NCBI GenBank assembly: GCA_014379405.1
Contig: JACMLU010000018.1
Location: 62,001 to 126,000, forward strand
Length of the DNA stretch: 64,000 nt
Direction of reading: 5' to 3'
Source: Flavobacterium sp.
Lineage (GTDB): Bacteria; Bacteroidota; Bacteroidia; Flavobacteriales; Flavobacteriaceae
Shown: positions 27,024 to 34,808 of the stretch, in pieces
Numbering within the stretch: position 1 is the stretch's first letter
Layout: each line of letters starts with the position of its first letter
Made by a program: the position numbers and the translations under genes
The notes under the pieces: generated by a model
What the model saw: the letters and a program-made list of their open reading frames with translations, nothing else
Told to the model about the DNA's origin: nothing
The model's database searches: none

Positions 27024-27038
27024 GTGCTAATTAATTCT

Positions 27039-27046
27039 TATTTTTG
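27039..27046 (+). promoter_or_regulatory. Predicted -7 box of fbaA
   Basis: TATTTTTG matches TAnnTTTG, 44 bases before the fbaA ATG. No TTG at the usual distance. Confidence 0.4.
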
Positions 27047-27090
27047 CATTCTAAAATTTTAACTATATAAAATAACCTAAATTAATTACA

Positions 27091-28158
27091 ATGGCACATA
27101 ATATCAAACCAGGAGTAGCTACAGGAGATCAAGTTCAAGAAATTTTCAAATATGCAAAAGAAAAAGGTTTTGCCCTTCCCGCAGTAAATGTTACGGGTTC
27201 AAACACTATAAATGGCGTTCTTGAAACTGCAGCAAAATTGAATGCACCTGTTATTATCCAATTTTCAAACGGTGGAGCTCAGTTTAATGCTGGAAAAGGA
27301 CTTTCTAATGCAGCTGAAAAATCAGCTATCGCTGGTGGAATTGCTGGTGCAAAACACATTCATACAATGGCAGAAGCTTATGGAGCAACTGTAATTTTAC
27401 ATACTGATCACTGTGCCAAAAAATTATTGCCATGGATTGACGGTTTATTGGACGCTTCAGAAAAGCATTTTGCCGAAACTGGAAAACCATTATTCTCGTC
27501 TCACATGATTGATTTATCAGAAGAGCCTATCGAAGAAAACATCGAAATCTGTGCAGCATATTTGAAAAGAATGAGCAAAATGGGAATGACCTTGGAAATC
27601 GAACTAGGAATCACTGGTGGAGAAGAAGATGGTGTTGACAACTCAGACGTAGATAGTTCAAAATTATATACACAACCTTCAGAAGTATCTTATGCTTACG
27701 AAGAATTATTAAAAGTAAGTCCTCGTTTTACAATTGCCGCTTCTTTTGGTAATGTTCACGGTGTTTACAAACCAGGAAACGTAAAATTGACTCCAAAAAT
27801 CTTAAAAAATTCTCAAGATTACGTTCAAGAAAAATTCAAAACTGGACCAAACCCAGTTGATTTCGTTTTCCACGGAGGTTCAGGTTCTACATTAGAAGAA
27901 ATCAGAGAAGGAATTAGCTACGGTGTAGTAAAAATGAATATCGATACTGACTTGCAATTTGCACTTACCGAAGGGATTCGTGACTTTATGGTAAACAACA
28001 TCGATTACCTTAAAACTCAAATCGGAAACCCAACTGGTTCTGATGCCCCAAACAAAAAATATTACGACCCAAGAAAATGGTTGCGTGAAGGTGAAGTTAC
28101 ATTCAACGCCAGACTGGAACAAGCGTTTGCAGATTTAAACAACGTGAATACTCTATAA
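27091..28158 (+). CDS. fbaA: Class II fructose-bisphosphate aldolase
   Basis: 355-residue zinc-dependent aldolase of glycolysis and gluconeogenesis. Class II signature HTDHCAKKLLPW (about 110-121) holds two of the ligands and the catalytic-loop residues; further metal and substrate sites are in ASFGNVHGVYKPGNV (about 217-231) and DFVFHGGSGSTLEEI (about 256-270), then VKMNIDTDLQ. Length and order agree with the E. coli FbaA subclass rather than the GatY/short subclass. It has its own -7 box, while the gap to accD holds a heptad repeat and no terminator. Confidence 0.96.
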   Translation: MAHNIKPGVATGDQVQEIFKYAKEKGFALPAVNVTGSNTINGVLETAAKLNAPVIIQFSNGGAQFNAGKGLSNAAEKSAIAGGIAGAKHIHTMAEAYGATVILHTDHCAKKLLPWIDGLLDASEKHFAETGKPLFSSHMIDLSEEPIEENIEICAAYLKRMSKMGMTLEIELGITGGEEDGVDNSDVDSSKLYTQPSEVSYAYEELLKVSPRFTIAASFGNVHGVYKPGNVKLTPKILKNSQDYVQEKFKTGPNPVDFVFHGGSGSTLEEIREGISYGVVKMNIDTDLQFALTEGIRDFMVNNIDYLKTQIGNPTGSDAPNKKYYDPRKWLREGEVTFNARLEQAFADLNNVNTL

Positions 28159-28162
28159 ATTA

Positions 28163-28236
28163 AATTATAAATTATGAGTTATGAATTATGAGCTTTTCTT
28201 GTAATTTATAACTCATAACTTTTAACTCATAACTCT
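28163..28236. repeat. Period-7 repeat with inverted arms between fbaA and accD
   Basis: Left arm AATTATA, AATTATG, AGTTATG, AATTATG, AGCTTTT (28163-28197). Right arm TAATTTA, TAACTCA, TAACTTT, TAACTCA, TAACTCT (28202-28236). TGAGTTA on one side is the reverse complement of TAACTCA on the other, so a long imperfect hairpin can form. Confidence 0.7.
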
Positions 28237-28242
28237 ACTAAT

Positions 28243-29097
28243 ATGGCTTGGTTTAAAAGAACAGAAAAAGGAATTACGACGGCTACCGAAGACAAAATGG
28301 ACGTTCCCAAAGGGCTTTGGTACAAATCTCCAACCGGAAAAGTTATTGATGCCGATGAGTTAGCACGAAATCTGTGGGTAAGCCCAGAAGATGGTTTTCA
28401 TGTAAGAATTGGTAGTGCTGAATATTTTGAAATATTGTTTGACAATAATGAATTCGTTGAACTAGATGCAAAAATGACATCAAAAGATCCTTTGCATTTT
28501 GTAGATACCAAAAAATATTCAGATCGTTTAAAAGACGTTATGGCAAAAACCAAGTTGAAAGATGCGGTTCGTACAGGCGTTGGAAAATCAAAAGGAAAAG
28601 AATTAGTGGTTTGCTGTATGGATTTTGCCTTTATTGGTGGATCTATGGGTGCAGTTGTAGGTGAAAAAATTGTTCGAGGAATTGATTATTCCATCAAAAA
28701 CAATGTTCCGTTTGTAATGATTTCCAAATCAGGTGGAGCCAGAATGATGGAAGCAGCTTATTCGCTAATGCAATTAGCTAAAACCTCGGTAAAACTGGCA
28801 CAATTATCTGAAGCAAAAATTCCATACATTTCGTTATGTACAGACCCTACAACAGGAGGAACAACTGCTTCCTACGCTATGTTAGGTGACATCAACATTT
28901 CTGAACCTGGAGCATTAATTGGTTTTGCAGGCCCTAGAGTTGTAAAAGATACCACAGGAAAAGATTTGCCAGAAGGATTTCAAACTGCCGAATTTGTTCT
29001 TGAACACGGCTTTCTGGATTTCATCACACCACGAAAAGAGTTGAAAGATTCCATCAATTTGTATATTGATTTGATTCAAAACAACAATATTAGATAA
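28243..29097 (+). CDS. accD: Acetyl-CoA carboxylase carboxyltransferase, beta subunit
   Basis: 284-residue beta subunit of the carboxyltransferase that makes malonyl-CoA for fatty-acid synthesis. Strong core match: [66 protein letters not shown] and PEGFQTAEF. The N-terminal segment that in E. coli holds a four-Cys zinc ribbon is here [13 protein letters not shown]...[14 protein letters not shown]: same framework, all four Cys absent. accA is not adjacent. Terminators follow at 29101 and 29167. Confidence 0.95.
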   Translation: MAWFKRTEKGITTATEDKMDVPKGLWYKSPTGKVIDADELARNLWVSPEDGFHVRIGSAEYFEILFDNNEFVELDAKMTSKDPLHFVDTKKYSDRLKDVMAKTKLKDAVRTGVGKSKGKELVVCCMDFAFIGGSMGAVVGEKIVRGIDYSIKNNVPFVMISKSGGARMMEAAYSLMQLAKTSVKLAQLSEAKIPYISLCTDPTTGGTTASYAMLGDINISEPGALIGFAGPRVVKDTTGKDLPEGFQTAEFVLEHGFLDFITPRKELKDSINLYIDLIQNNNIR

Positions 29098-29100
29098 ATG

Positions 29101-29128
29101 AAAATCCCGAGCAATCGGGATTTTTTTT
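29101..29128 (+). terminator. Terminator of accD
   Basis: AAAATCCCGA / TCGGGATTTT around GCAA, then more T. It is the reverse complement of the hairpin behind ppiD (54933-54958). Confidence 0.9.
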
Positions 29129-29166
29129 GGCGCTCTTGCTCTAAAAAAACCATCAAAAAAATATAG

Positions 29167-29220
29167 AAAAGTTAAAAAGCTTCCCTATTTTCGAATAGCT
29201 GCTTTTTAACTTTTTATTTT
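29167..29220 (+). terminator. Second hairpin with UUCG loop behind accD
   Basis: Perfect 14-base arms AAAAGTTAAAAAGC / GCTTTTTAACTTTT, a small internal loop, then CTATT / AATAG closing on TTCG, followed by a T-rich run. It lies 38 bases after the first terminator with no gene between. Could be a back-up terminator or the end of a small RNA. Confidence 0.6.
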
Positions 29221-29383
29221 TTGGCAGAATTAACCACCCAAGCAGCTTTTGTTTGATAAATTTCTAACATTTAACATCCAAAAAGTGAAATAATTGTAAA
29301 TTTTTCACTAAAATTGACACTTCTTACAGAGCAAGAATTTTCATAAGAAAAAACAGCTACAACCATTAACCAAAATTAATAAA

Positions 29384-30907
29384 ATGAGTGAAACTCAAGT
29401 AAAAACAGGACATCCAAAAGGATTGTATTTCTTATTCTTTACAGAAATGTGGGAGCGATTTAGTTATTATGGAATGAGAGCAATCTTTATTCTATTTATG
29501 ACAAAAATATTATTGATGAAAGATGCCGATGCTTCCCAAATATATGGAAGTTACACGGGATTGGTTTATTTAACACCCTTGTTAGGAGGTTATTTATGCG
29601 ATAAATTTTTAGGAAATAGGCGAAGTATAATTATTGGTGGACTATTAATGGCAATTGGACAATTCTGCATGTTTTTTAGCGCATCGCTTGGAGTCAATGG
29701 TGGAGTTTCAGTAATGTGGATGGGTCTAACAGCAATAATCATTGGTAATGGTTTCTTTAAACCAAATATCTCTACAATGGTTGGGCAACTCTATCCTGCT
29801 AATGACAGAAGGATTGATAGTGCATTTACCATTTTCTATATGGGAATTAACCTTGGAGCTTTCTTTTCTCCACTCGTTTGCGGTTCAATGGATTTCAAAT
29901 GGGGATTCCTGGCAGCTGGAATTGGAATGTTAATTGGTTTAGTTGCTTTTATATTAGGGCAAAAAAAATACCTTATTTCTGAAGAAGGAAAAGAGATAGG
30001 TTTACCGGTGAAAAAACTGGATGCAAAAAGTATAGGAATGATATTTGGTTCTATTGCTATTATCTTTTTTATGTTGAACTTTAAACAAATGTTCAAAAGC
30101 GATGTAGATATCATTAGCTATTTTATTTATGGTGCCATGGTAGCTATGCCAATCCTCATCTTCAGCGATAAAAGTTTAAGCAAAATAGAAACCCAAAGAA
30201 TTACCGTAATTTTTATTCTTGCTTTTTTCGTAATCTTTTTTTGGGGAGCATTCGAGCAAGCTGGAGCATCATTAACTTTATTTGCTGACAGACAAACAGA
30301 AAGAACACTTTTTGGATGGGAAATGCCAGCCTCTTATTTTCAATCGGTCAATCCATTAGCAGTTATTTCGTTGGCACCGATTTTTTCTATTATTTGGGGA
30401 TTCTTATATATGAGAAAATTAGAACCATCATCTCCAAAAAAGATGGCCATTGGTTTAGGTTTGGTGGCAATGGGTTATGTTGTTATAGCAATAGCAGTAA
30501 AAGGATTGGGTGTTGATGAAAAAGTTTCAATGTGGTGGCTTATTGGCTTATATATTATTCACACTATGGGAGAATTGTGTCTATCACCAATCGGATTGTC
30601 AATGGTTTCAAAATTAGCCCCATTGCGTTTATCTTCACTAATGATGGGAACTTGGTTCTTGGCTAATGCTGCTGCTAATAAATTTGCGGGAACATTAAGC
30701 GCTCTAATTCCAGGTGGAGAAGACGGAACAGGTGGAGCAACCTCGTTTTTAGGATTTCAAATCACCAATCTATATGAGTTTTTTGTGTTGTTTATTATTA
30801 TGTCTGGTGCTGCAGCTGCAATATTATTTGTTCTAAGTTCTTGGTTAGAAAAACGTATGCACAATGATCACGTTGAAGGCGTTGATTTAGAAGTTGAGAA
30901 TAGATAA
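29384..30907 (+). CDS. POT family proton-dependent peptide transporter 1
   Basis: 507-residue polytopic inner-membrane carrier importing di- and tripeptides with H+. The POT signature is at the first helix: FFTEMWERFSYYGMR, with the proton-coupling ExxER as Glu21-Glu24-Arg25 and the YY pair. The second family motif region GNGFFKPNISTMVGQLY (about 122-138) and FYMGINLGAF follow; the C-terminal half has HTMGELCLSPIGLSMVSKL. About 12-14 membrane helices. A hairpin terminator at 30933 separates it from the second transporter. Confidence 0.93.
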   Translation: MSETQVKTGHPKGLYFLFFTEMWERFSYYGMRAIFILFMTKILLMKDADASQIYGSYTGLVYLTPLLGGYLCDKFLGNRRSIIIGGLLMAIGQFCMFFSASLGVNGGVSVMWMGLTAIIIGNGFFKPNISTMVGQLYPANDRRIDSAFTIFYMGINLGAFFSPLVCGSMDFKWGFLAAGIGMLIGLVAFILGQKKYLISEEGKEIGLPVKKLDAKSIGMIFGSIAIIFFMLNFKQMFKSDVDIISYFIYGAMVAMPILIFSDKSLSKIETQRITVIFILAFFVIFFWGAFEQAGASLTLFADRQTERTLFGWEMPASYFQSVNPLAVISLAPIFSIIWGFLYMRKLEPSSPKKMAIGLGLVAMGYVVIAIAVKGLGVDEKVSMWWLIGLYIIHTMGELCLSPIGLSMVSKLAPLRLSSLMMGTWFLANAAANKFAGTLSALIPGGEDGTGGATSFLGFQITNLYEFFVLFIIMSGAAAAILFVLSSWLEKRMHNDHVEGVDLEVENR

Positions 30908-30932
30908 ACCGTTTAATTTTTTTTATATCTTT

Positions 30933-30967
30933 CAAACCTACAAAGCATCTTGTAGGTTTGTTTTTTT
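30933..30967 (+). terminator. Terminator of the first POT gene
   Basis: Perfect 11-base arms CAAACCTACAA / TTGTAGGTTTG on a 6-base loop, then a run of seven T. Confidence 0.88.
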
Positions 30968-30980
30968 AATCAACTAATTT

Positions 30981-32492
30981 ATGAGTGAAAATTTAACTAT
31001 CGAACAAATTCAAAACTTCAAAGGCAAGTACCCAAAACAATTGTGGTATTTGTTTTTCAGCGAAATGTGGGAGCGTTTTAGTTTTTACGGAATGCGGGGA
31101 ATGTTGGCAGTCTTTATGGTAAGCCAGCTGAATATGGATGAAACCACAACCAATTTGCAATATGGTGCCACTCAAGCTTGGGTTTATGCTTTCACATTTA
31201 TTGGAGGATTGTTTGCCGACAAAATTCTAGGGTTTAGAAAATCACTTTTTTGGGGAGGGATTTTAATGATTATTGGAAGCGTGATTTTAGCAGTTAGTCC
31301 AAAAGATTTGTTTTTTACCGGAATTGGTTTTTCGATTGTTGGAACAGGATTTTTTAAACCTAATATTTCTTCTATGGTGGGACAATTATACAAAGATGGC
31401 GATGTTAGACGAGATGCAGGTTTTTCCCTTTTCTACGCCGGAATTAATCTCGGGGCTTTGCTTGGAGGTTATGTTTGTATCGCTGTAGCCAATGGGAATC
31501 TTTGGGCAGGTTTTGTGCCAGAAAACCTTCGTTGGAATTATGCTTTTGGATTTGCCGCAGTCGTTATGCTTATTAGCATACTGACGTTTACACAAACGCA
31601 AAAAAGTTTAGGTGAAATCGGATTGTCACCTTTAATGAATATTGAAAAATCAAAAAGAAAAGTATATGAAGTTTTGACCTATATTGGTTCTCTTGTACTA
31701 ATTCCTATTATCATTTTGATGGTTGCCAATACGGTTTACACGGATTATTTTATGATGATAATTGGTCCAGCTTCCATCTTGTACTTGTTTTATGAAATGC
31801 GTAATCTTTCTTCAATACAGGTTAAGAAACTTTTAGCGGCTTTAGTTTTTATCATTTTCTCCATTTTCTTTTGGGCATTCTACGAACAAAGTGGAGGATC
31901 ATTAAGCTTGTTTGCTGCCAATAATTTACAGAATAAACTTCTTGGTGTTGAGGTTGATCCTAATGGAGTAAATAATTCTTCTGGAGCTTTATTCGTAATT
32001 ATCTTTGCTGGATTGCTTGGGATTCTATGGATTTGGATGGCAAAAAAGAAAATTGAACCCAATACCGTTGTTAAGTTTGGTTTAGGATTTTTATTGCTTG
32101 CTGCTGGTTTTTGGATATTCTATTACACTAAATTCTTTGCTAGTCCAGATGGCAAAACGTCATTGAACTTATTCACTTTTGGTTGGTTTGTCATCACTTT
32201 TGGTGAATTGTGTTTATCACCAATTGGAATGTCGGTAATGACCAAATTATCACCGCAAAAGCTACAGGCCGTAATTATGGGAATGTGGTTCTTAGCGAGT
32301 GCTTACGGTCAGTATTTTGCTGGTTTATTGGGAGCAAACATTGCAGAAGCTTCAAAAGACGCAACCAATTTGGAAAAATTAAATACCTATGCCGATGGAT
32401 ACCAACAACTGGCAATCTACGCCTTGATTGCGGGATTGTCATTGATATTGATTTCGCCTTTGGTAAAAAAATTAATGCAGGAAGTAAAATAA
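30981..32492 (+). CDS. POT family proton-dependent peptide transporter 2
   Basis: 503-residue polytopic carrier. Signature FFSEMWERFSFYGMRG with Glu28-Glu31-Arg32; Phe replaces the first Tyr of the usual YY pair. GTGFFKPNISSMVGQLY and FYAGINLGALLGG in the middle and TFGELCLSPIGMSVMTKLSP near the C-terminus follow the family pattern. It ends seven bases before the third POT gene, so the two form one transcript. Sequence divergence between the copies suggests different peptide preferences, but that is inference. Confidence 0.92.
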   Translation: MSENLTIEQIQNFKGKYPKQLWYLFFSEMWERFSFYGMRGMLAVFMVSQLNMDETTTNLQYGATQAWVYAFTFIGGLFADKILGFRKSLFWGGILMIIGSVILAVSPKDLFFTGIGFSIVGTGFFKPNISSMVGQLYKDGDVRRDAGFSLFYAGINLGALLGGYVCIAVANGNLWAGFVPENLRWNYAFGFAAVVMLISILTFTQTQKSLGEIGLSPLMNIEKSKRKVYEVLTYIGSLVLIPIIILMVANTVYTDYFMMIIGPASILYLFYEMRNLSSIQVKKLLAALVFIIFSIFFWAFYEQSGGSLSLFAANNLQNKLLGVEVDPNGVNNSSGALFVIIFAGLLGILWIWMAKKKIEPNTVVKFGLGFLLLAAGFWIFYYTKFFASPDGKTSLNLFTFGWFVITFGELCLSPIGMSVMTKLSPQKLQAVIMGMWFLASAYGQYFAGLLGANIAEASKDATNLEKLNTYADGYQQLAIYALIAGLSLILISPLVKKLMQEVK

Positions 32493-32498
32493 AACAAT

Positions 32499-34304
32499 AT
32501 GACTCAAAACACCACCGACCAATTTTTCAAGAACCCCGTTTTAGGACATCCAGCCGGATTATTTGTGCTATTTTTTACCGAAATGTGGGAGCGATTCTCC
32601 TTCTACGGGATGCGCTCATTGCTTATCTTATTTTTAACAGCATCCGCAATGGACGGAGGTTGGGAATGGAGTCGCGAAAACGCTTCCTCCCTTTTTGGAA
32701 CTTATGTAGGACTGGTTTATTTGTCCACGATGCTGGGCGGTTATTTTGCCGATAAAATCATTGGTTTTCGTTGGGCTGTGGTTGTTGGAGCCTGCTTAAT
32801 GACTTTGGGACATGCATCGATGGCGATAGAAACTGAATTCTCCATTTATTTAGGATTGGTTTTACTGGTTTTTGGCAACGGATTCTTTAAACCCAATATG
32901 ACTTCTATCATTTCCGAAATGTACAAAGATCGTCCGGAGAAAAAAGACGGAGCTTATACCCTATTTTATATGGGTGTCAATGCTGGTGCTTTCTTCGGAA
33001 TCTTGCTTTGCGGTTATTTGGGCGAAAAAGTGGGTTGGAGTTACGGTTTCGGACTGGCTGGAATTTTTATGTTCTTCGGAATGTTGCAATTTTGGTTGTC
33101 CCAAAACATCTTTGGAGAAATTGGGTTGAAACCAAGCGCGGAAAGCAAAGCAAAAGTACAAGCGGCTGACACCGACAAAAGAAATCCGTTCACGCCAATA
33201 CAATTGGGACTAATTGCAATAATGGCCACCTTGGGATTACTATGGATTTTGAATGCACCTGTTTCAAAAATTTCGGAAGGAAAAATAGATGCTTTTAGTT
33301 TTTTGGGTGAAAACGGAAACTCGATTGCCATCATTACGGCATTGGTTTTATTTATTATTTTGCTTGCTTATCGATTTACACAATATTCCAAAATCACGAA
33401 AGAGAAATTAATGGCAGTAACCTTTTTTGCTTTTTTGACTATTTTCTTTTGGGCAATATTCGAACAATCTCCAAACAGTTTAACAATTTTTGCCGCCGAT
33501 TACACCAATCGTGTTTTGGAAGGCAATTGGAGTGTGACCTTTTTGGTAATAAATTCCTTGATTACCATTTTGCCATTGGCCATAATAACATGGGTGTTGA
33601 CATTATTGTTTAAACAAACCTTTAAGCAATATACTTTGGCTTCAGTGATTCTGAGTAGCAGTTTTGTGATTATTTGGACAATTGCATTTTGGATGTTGGC
33701 CAAAGATTATTACACTGCTGGATATTTATCATTGTCTGACGGAACATTGGATTTTCTCAAAATAGACAAAGTAACTGAGCCATTAACCGAAGTTGCTGCA
33801 ACATGGTTTTCTACGTTGAATTCCTTGTTCATCATTTCGCTTGCTCCATTATTCTCGAAATGGTGGGAAAGCAAATACAATCCTTCAGTAAATTTCAAAT
33901 ATGGAATCGGAATGGCTTTGCTTGCGTTAGGAATGGCTTGCGTAGCTTTTGGTGCAAAAGACATCGAGCCTGGAGCCAAAACTGCTTCGGTAAGTATGAT
34001 TTGGCTGATCTTGGTTTATCTTTTTCATACGATGGCCGAATTATGTATTTCGCCAGTGGGATTATCAAATGTGAGTAAATTGGTTCCAGCCAGAATGATT
34101 GCATTTATGTTTGGAGTTTGGTATCTTGCAGTCGCAATTGGAATGAAAGGAGCGGGAATGTTTGGCGAGAACATCGATAAAATTGCCAACGAACACGGAT
34201 TAAGTTATTTCTTTTGGATGTTGACGCTGATTTCGATTGTGGTAGGTGTATTTGCCATCGTTATGTCGCCGGTCATCAAAAAATTGATGCACGGTGTGAA
34301 ATAG
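32499..34304 (+). CDS. POT family proton-dependent peptide transporter 3 (long form)
   Basis: 601 residues, about 100 longer than its two neighbours. Signature FFTEMWERFSFYGMRS with Glu28-Glu31-Arg32; GNGFFKPNMTSIISEMY (about 128-144), FYMGVNAGAFFG, and near the end HTMAELCISPVGLSNVSKLVP. The extra length lies mainly in the second half, with additional hydrophobic segments (for example around residues 345-410) that suggest an altered number of membrane helices or a large loop. Overlapping operon with POT 2 (gap six bases). The thioredoxin gene starts 40 bases downstream. Confidence 0.92.
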   Translation: MTQNTTDQFFKNPVLGHPAGLFVLFFTEMWERFSFYGMRSLLILFLTASAMDGGWEWSRENASSLFGTYVGLVYLSTMLGGYFADKIIGFRWAVVVGACLMTLGHASMAIETEFSIYLGLVLLVFGNGFFKPNMTSIISEMYKDRPEKKDGAYTLFYMGVNAGAFFGILLCGYLGEKVGWSYGFGLAGIFMFFGMLQFWLSQNIFGEIGLKPSAESKAKVQAADTDKRNPFTPIQLGLIAIMATLGLLWILNAPVSKISEGKIDAFSFLGENGNSIAIITALVLFIILLAYRFTQYSKITKEKLMAVTFFAFLTIFFWAIFEQSPNSLTIFAADYTNRVLEGNWSVTFLVINSLITILPLAIITWVLTLLFKQTFKQYTLASVILSSSFVIIWTIAFWMLAKDYYTAGYLSLSDGTLDFLKIDKVTEPLTEVAATWFSTLNSLFIISLAPLFSKWWESKYNPSVNFKYGIGMALLALGMACVAFGAKDIEPGAKTASVSMIWLILVYLFHTMAELCISPVGLSNVSKLVPARMIAFMFGVWYLAVAIGMKGAGMFGENIDKIANEHGLSYFFWMLTLISIVVGVFAIVMSPVIKKLMHGVK

Positions 34305-34344
34305 TGGCATTATTATTGAGTAAAATTTAAAAAATTATATAAAA

Positions 34345-34806
34345 ATGAAGAAGATATTTATAACATTATTAGTCGTTTTAGGTTCTTTTGCGGTTGAAGC
34401 ACAAGAACTACAATGGGAAACTGACATCAACAAAGCCATAAAAGTTTCCAACAAAACCAAGAAACCAATGTTGCTTTTTTTTACCGGTAGTGATTGGTGT
34501 GGTTGGTGTATCCGTTTGCAAAAAGAAGTATTGAAAACACCAGAATTCACCAAGTGGGCAACAAAAAACGTTGTTTTGGTAGAATTGGATTTCCCTAGAG
34601 GAAAACAACAATCCGATGTTATCAAAAATCAAAATAATGGCTTACAACAAATATTCGGAATCCAAGGATTCCCTACAGTTTGGTTTGCCACTGCCAAGGA
34701 AAAAGACGGAAAACCAAGTTACACCGGTATAGGAAACACTGGTTATGTTGCCGGAGGACCAACAGCTTGGCTGGCTGTTGCCGATGGAATTCTGAAAAAC
34801 AAATAA
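34345..34806 (+). CDS. Exported thioredoxin-fold protein with CGWC motif
   Basis: 153 residues with a signal peptide (about 1-19, ending VEAQ) and a thioredoxin-like domain: KKPMLLFFTGSDWCGWC (Cys52 and Cys55), the downstream VVLVELDFP strand and the cis-Pro segment GFPTVWF. The periplasmic location and WCGWC motif resemble the DsbD-gamma/YyaL-like group that reduces or isomerises disulfides, but the partner is unknown. It follows three peptide transporters, likely on the same transcript as POT 2 and 3. Its terminator overlaps the end of the convergent comEC gene. Confidence 0.85.
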   Translation: MKKIFITLLVVLGSFAVEAQELQWETDINKAIKVSNKTKKPMLLFFTGSDWCGWCIRLQKEVLKTPEFTKWATKNVVLVELDFPRGKQQSDVIKNQNNGLQQIFGIQGFPTVWFATAKEKDGKPSYTGIGNTGYVAGGPTAWLAVADGILKNK

Positions 34807-34808
34807 TT

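Noticed and set aside
16656..28236. CRISPR array
   Set aside because: The period-7 repeats have no spacers and units are far too short; no cas genes are seen.
32210..32755. 181-codon plus-strand frame across the POT 2/POT 3 junction
   Set aside because: Overlaps two clear transporter genes in another frame; translation is Arg/Lys/Cys-rich with no motif.
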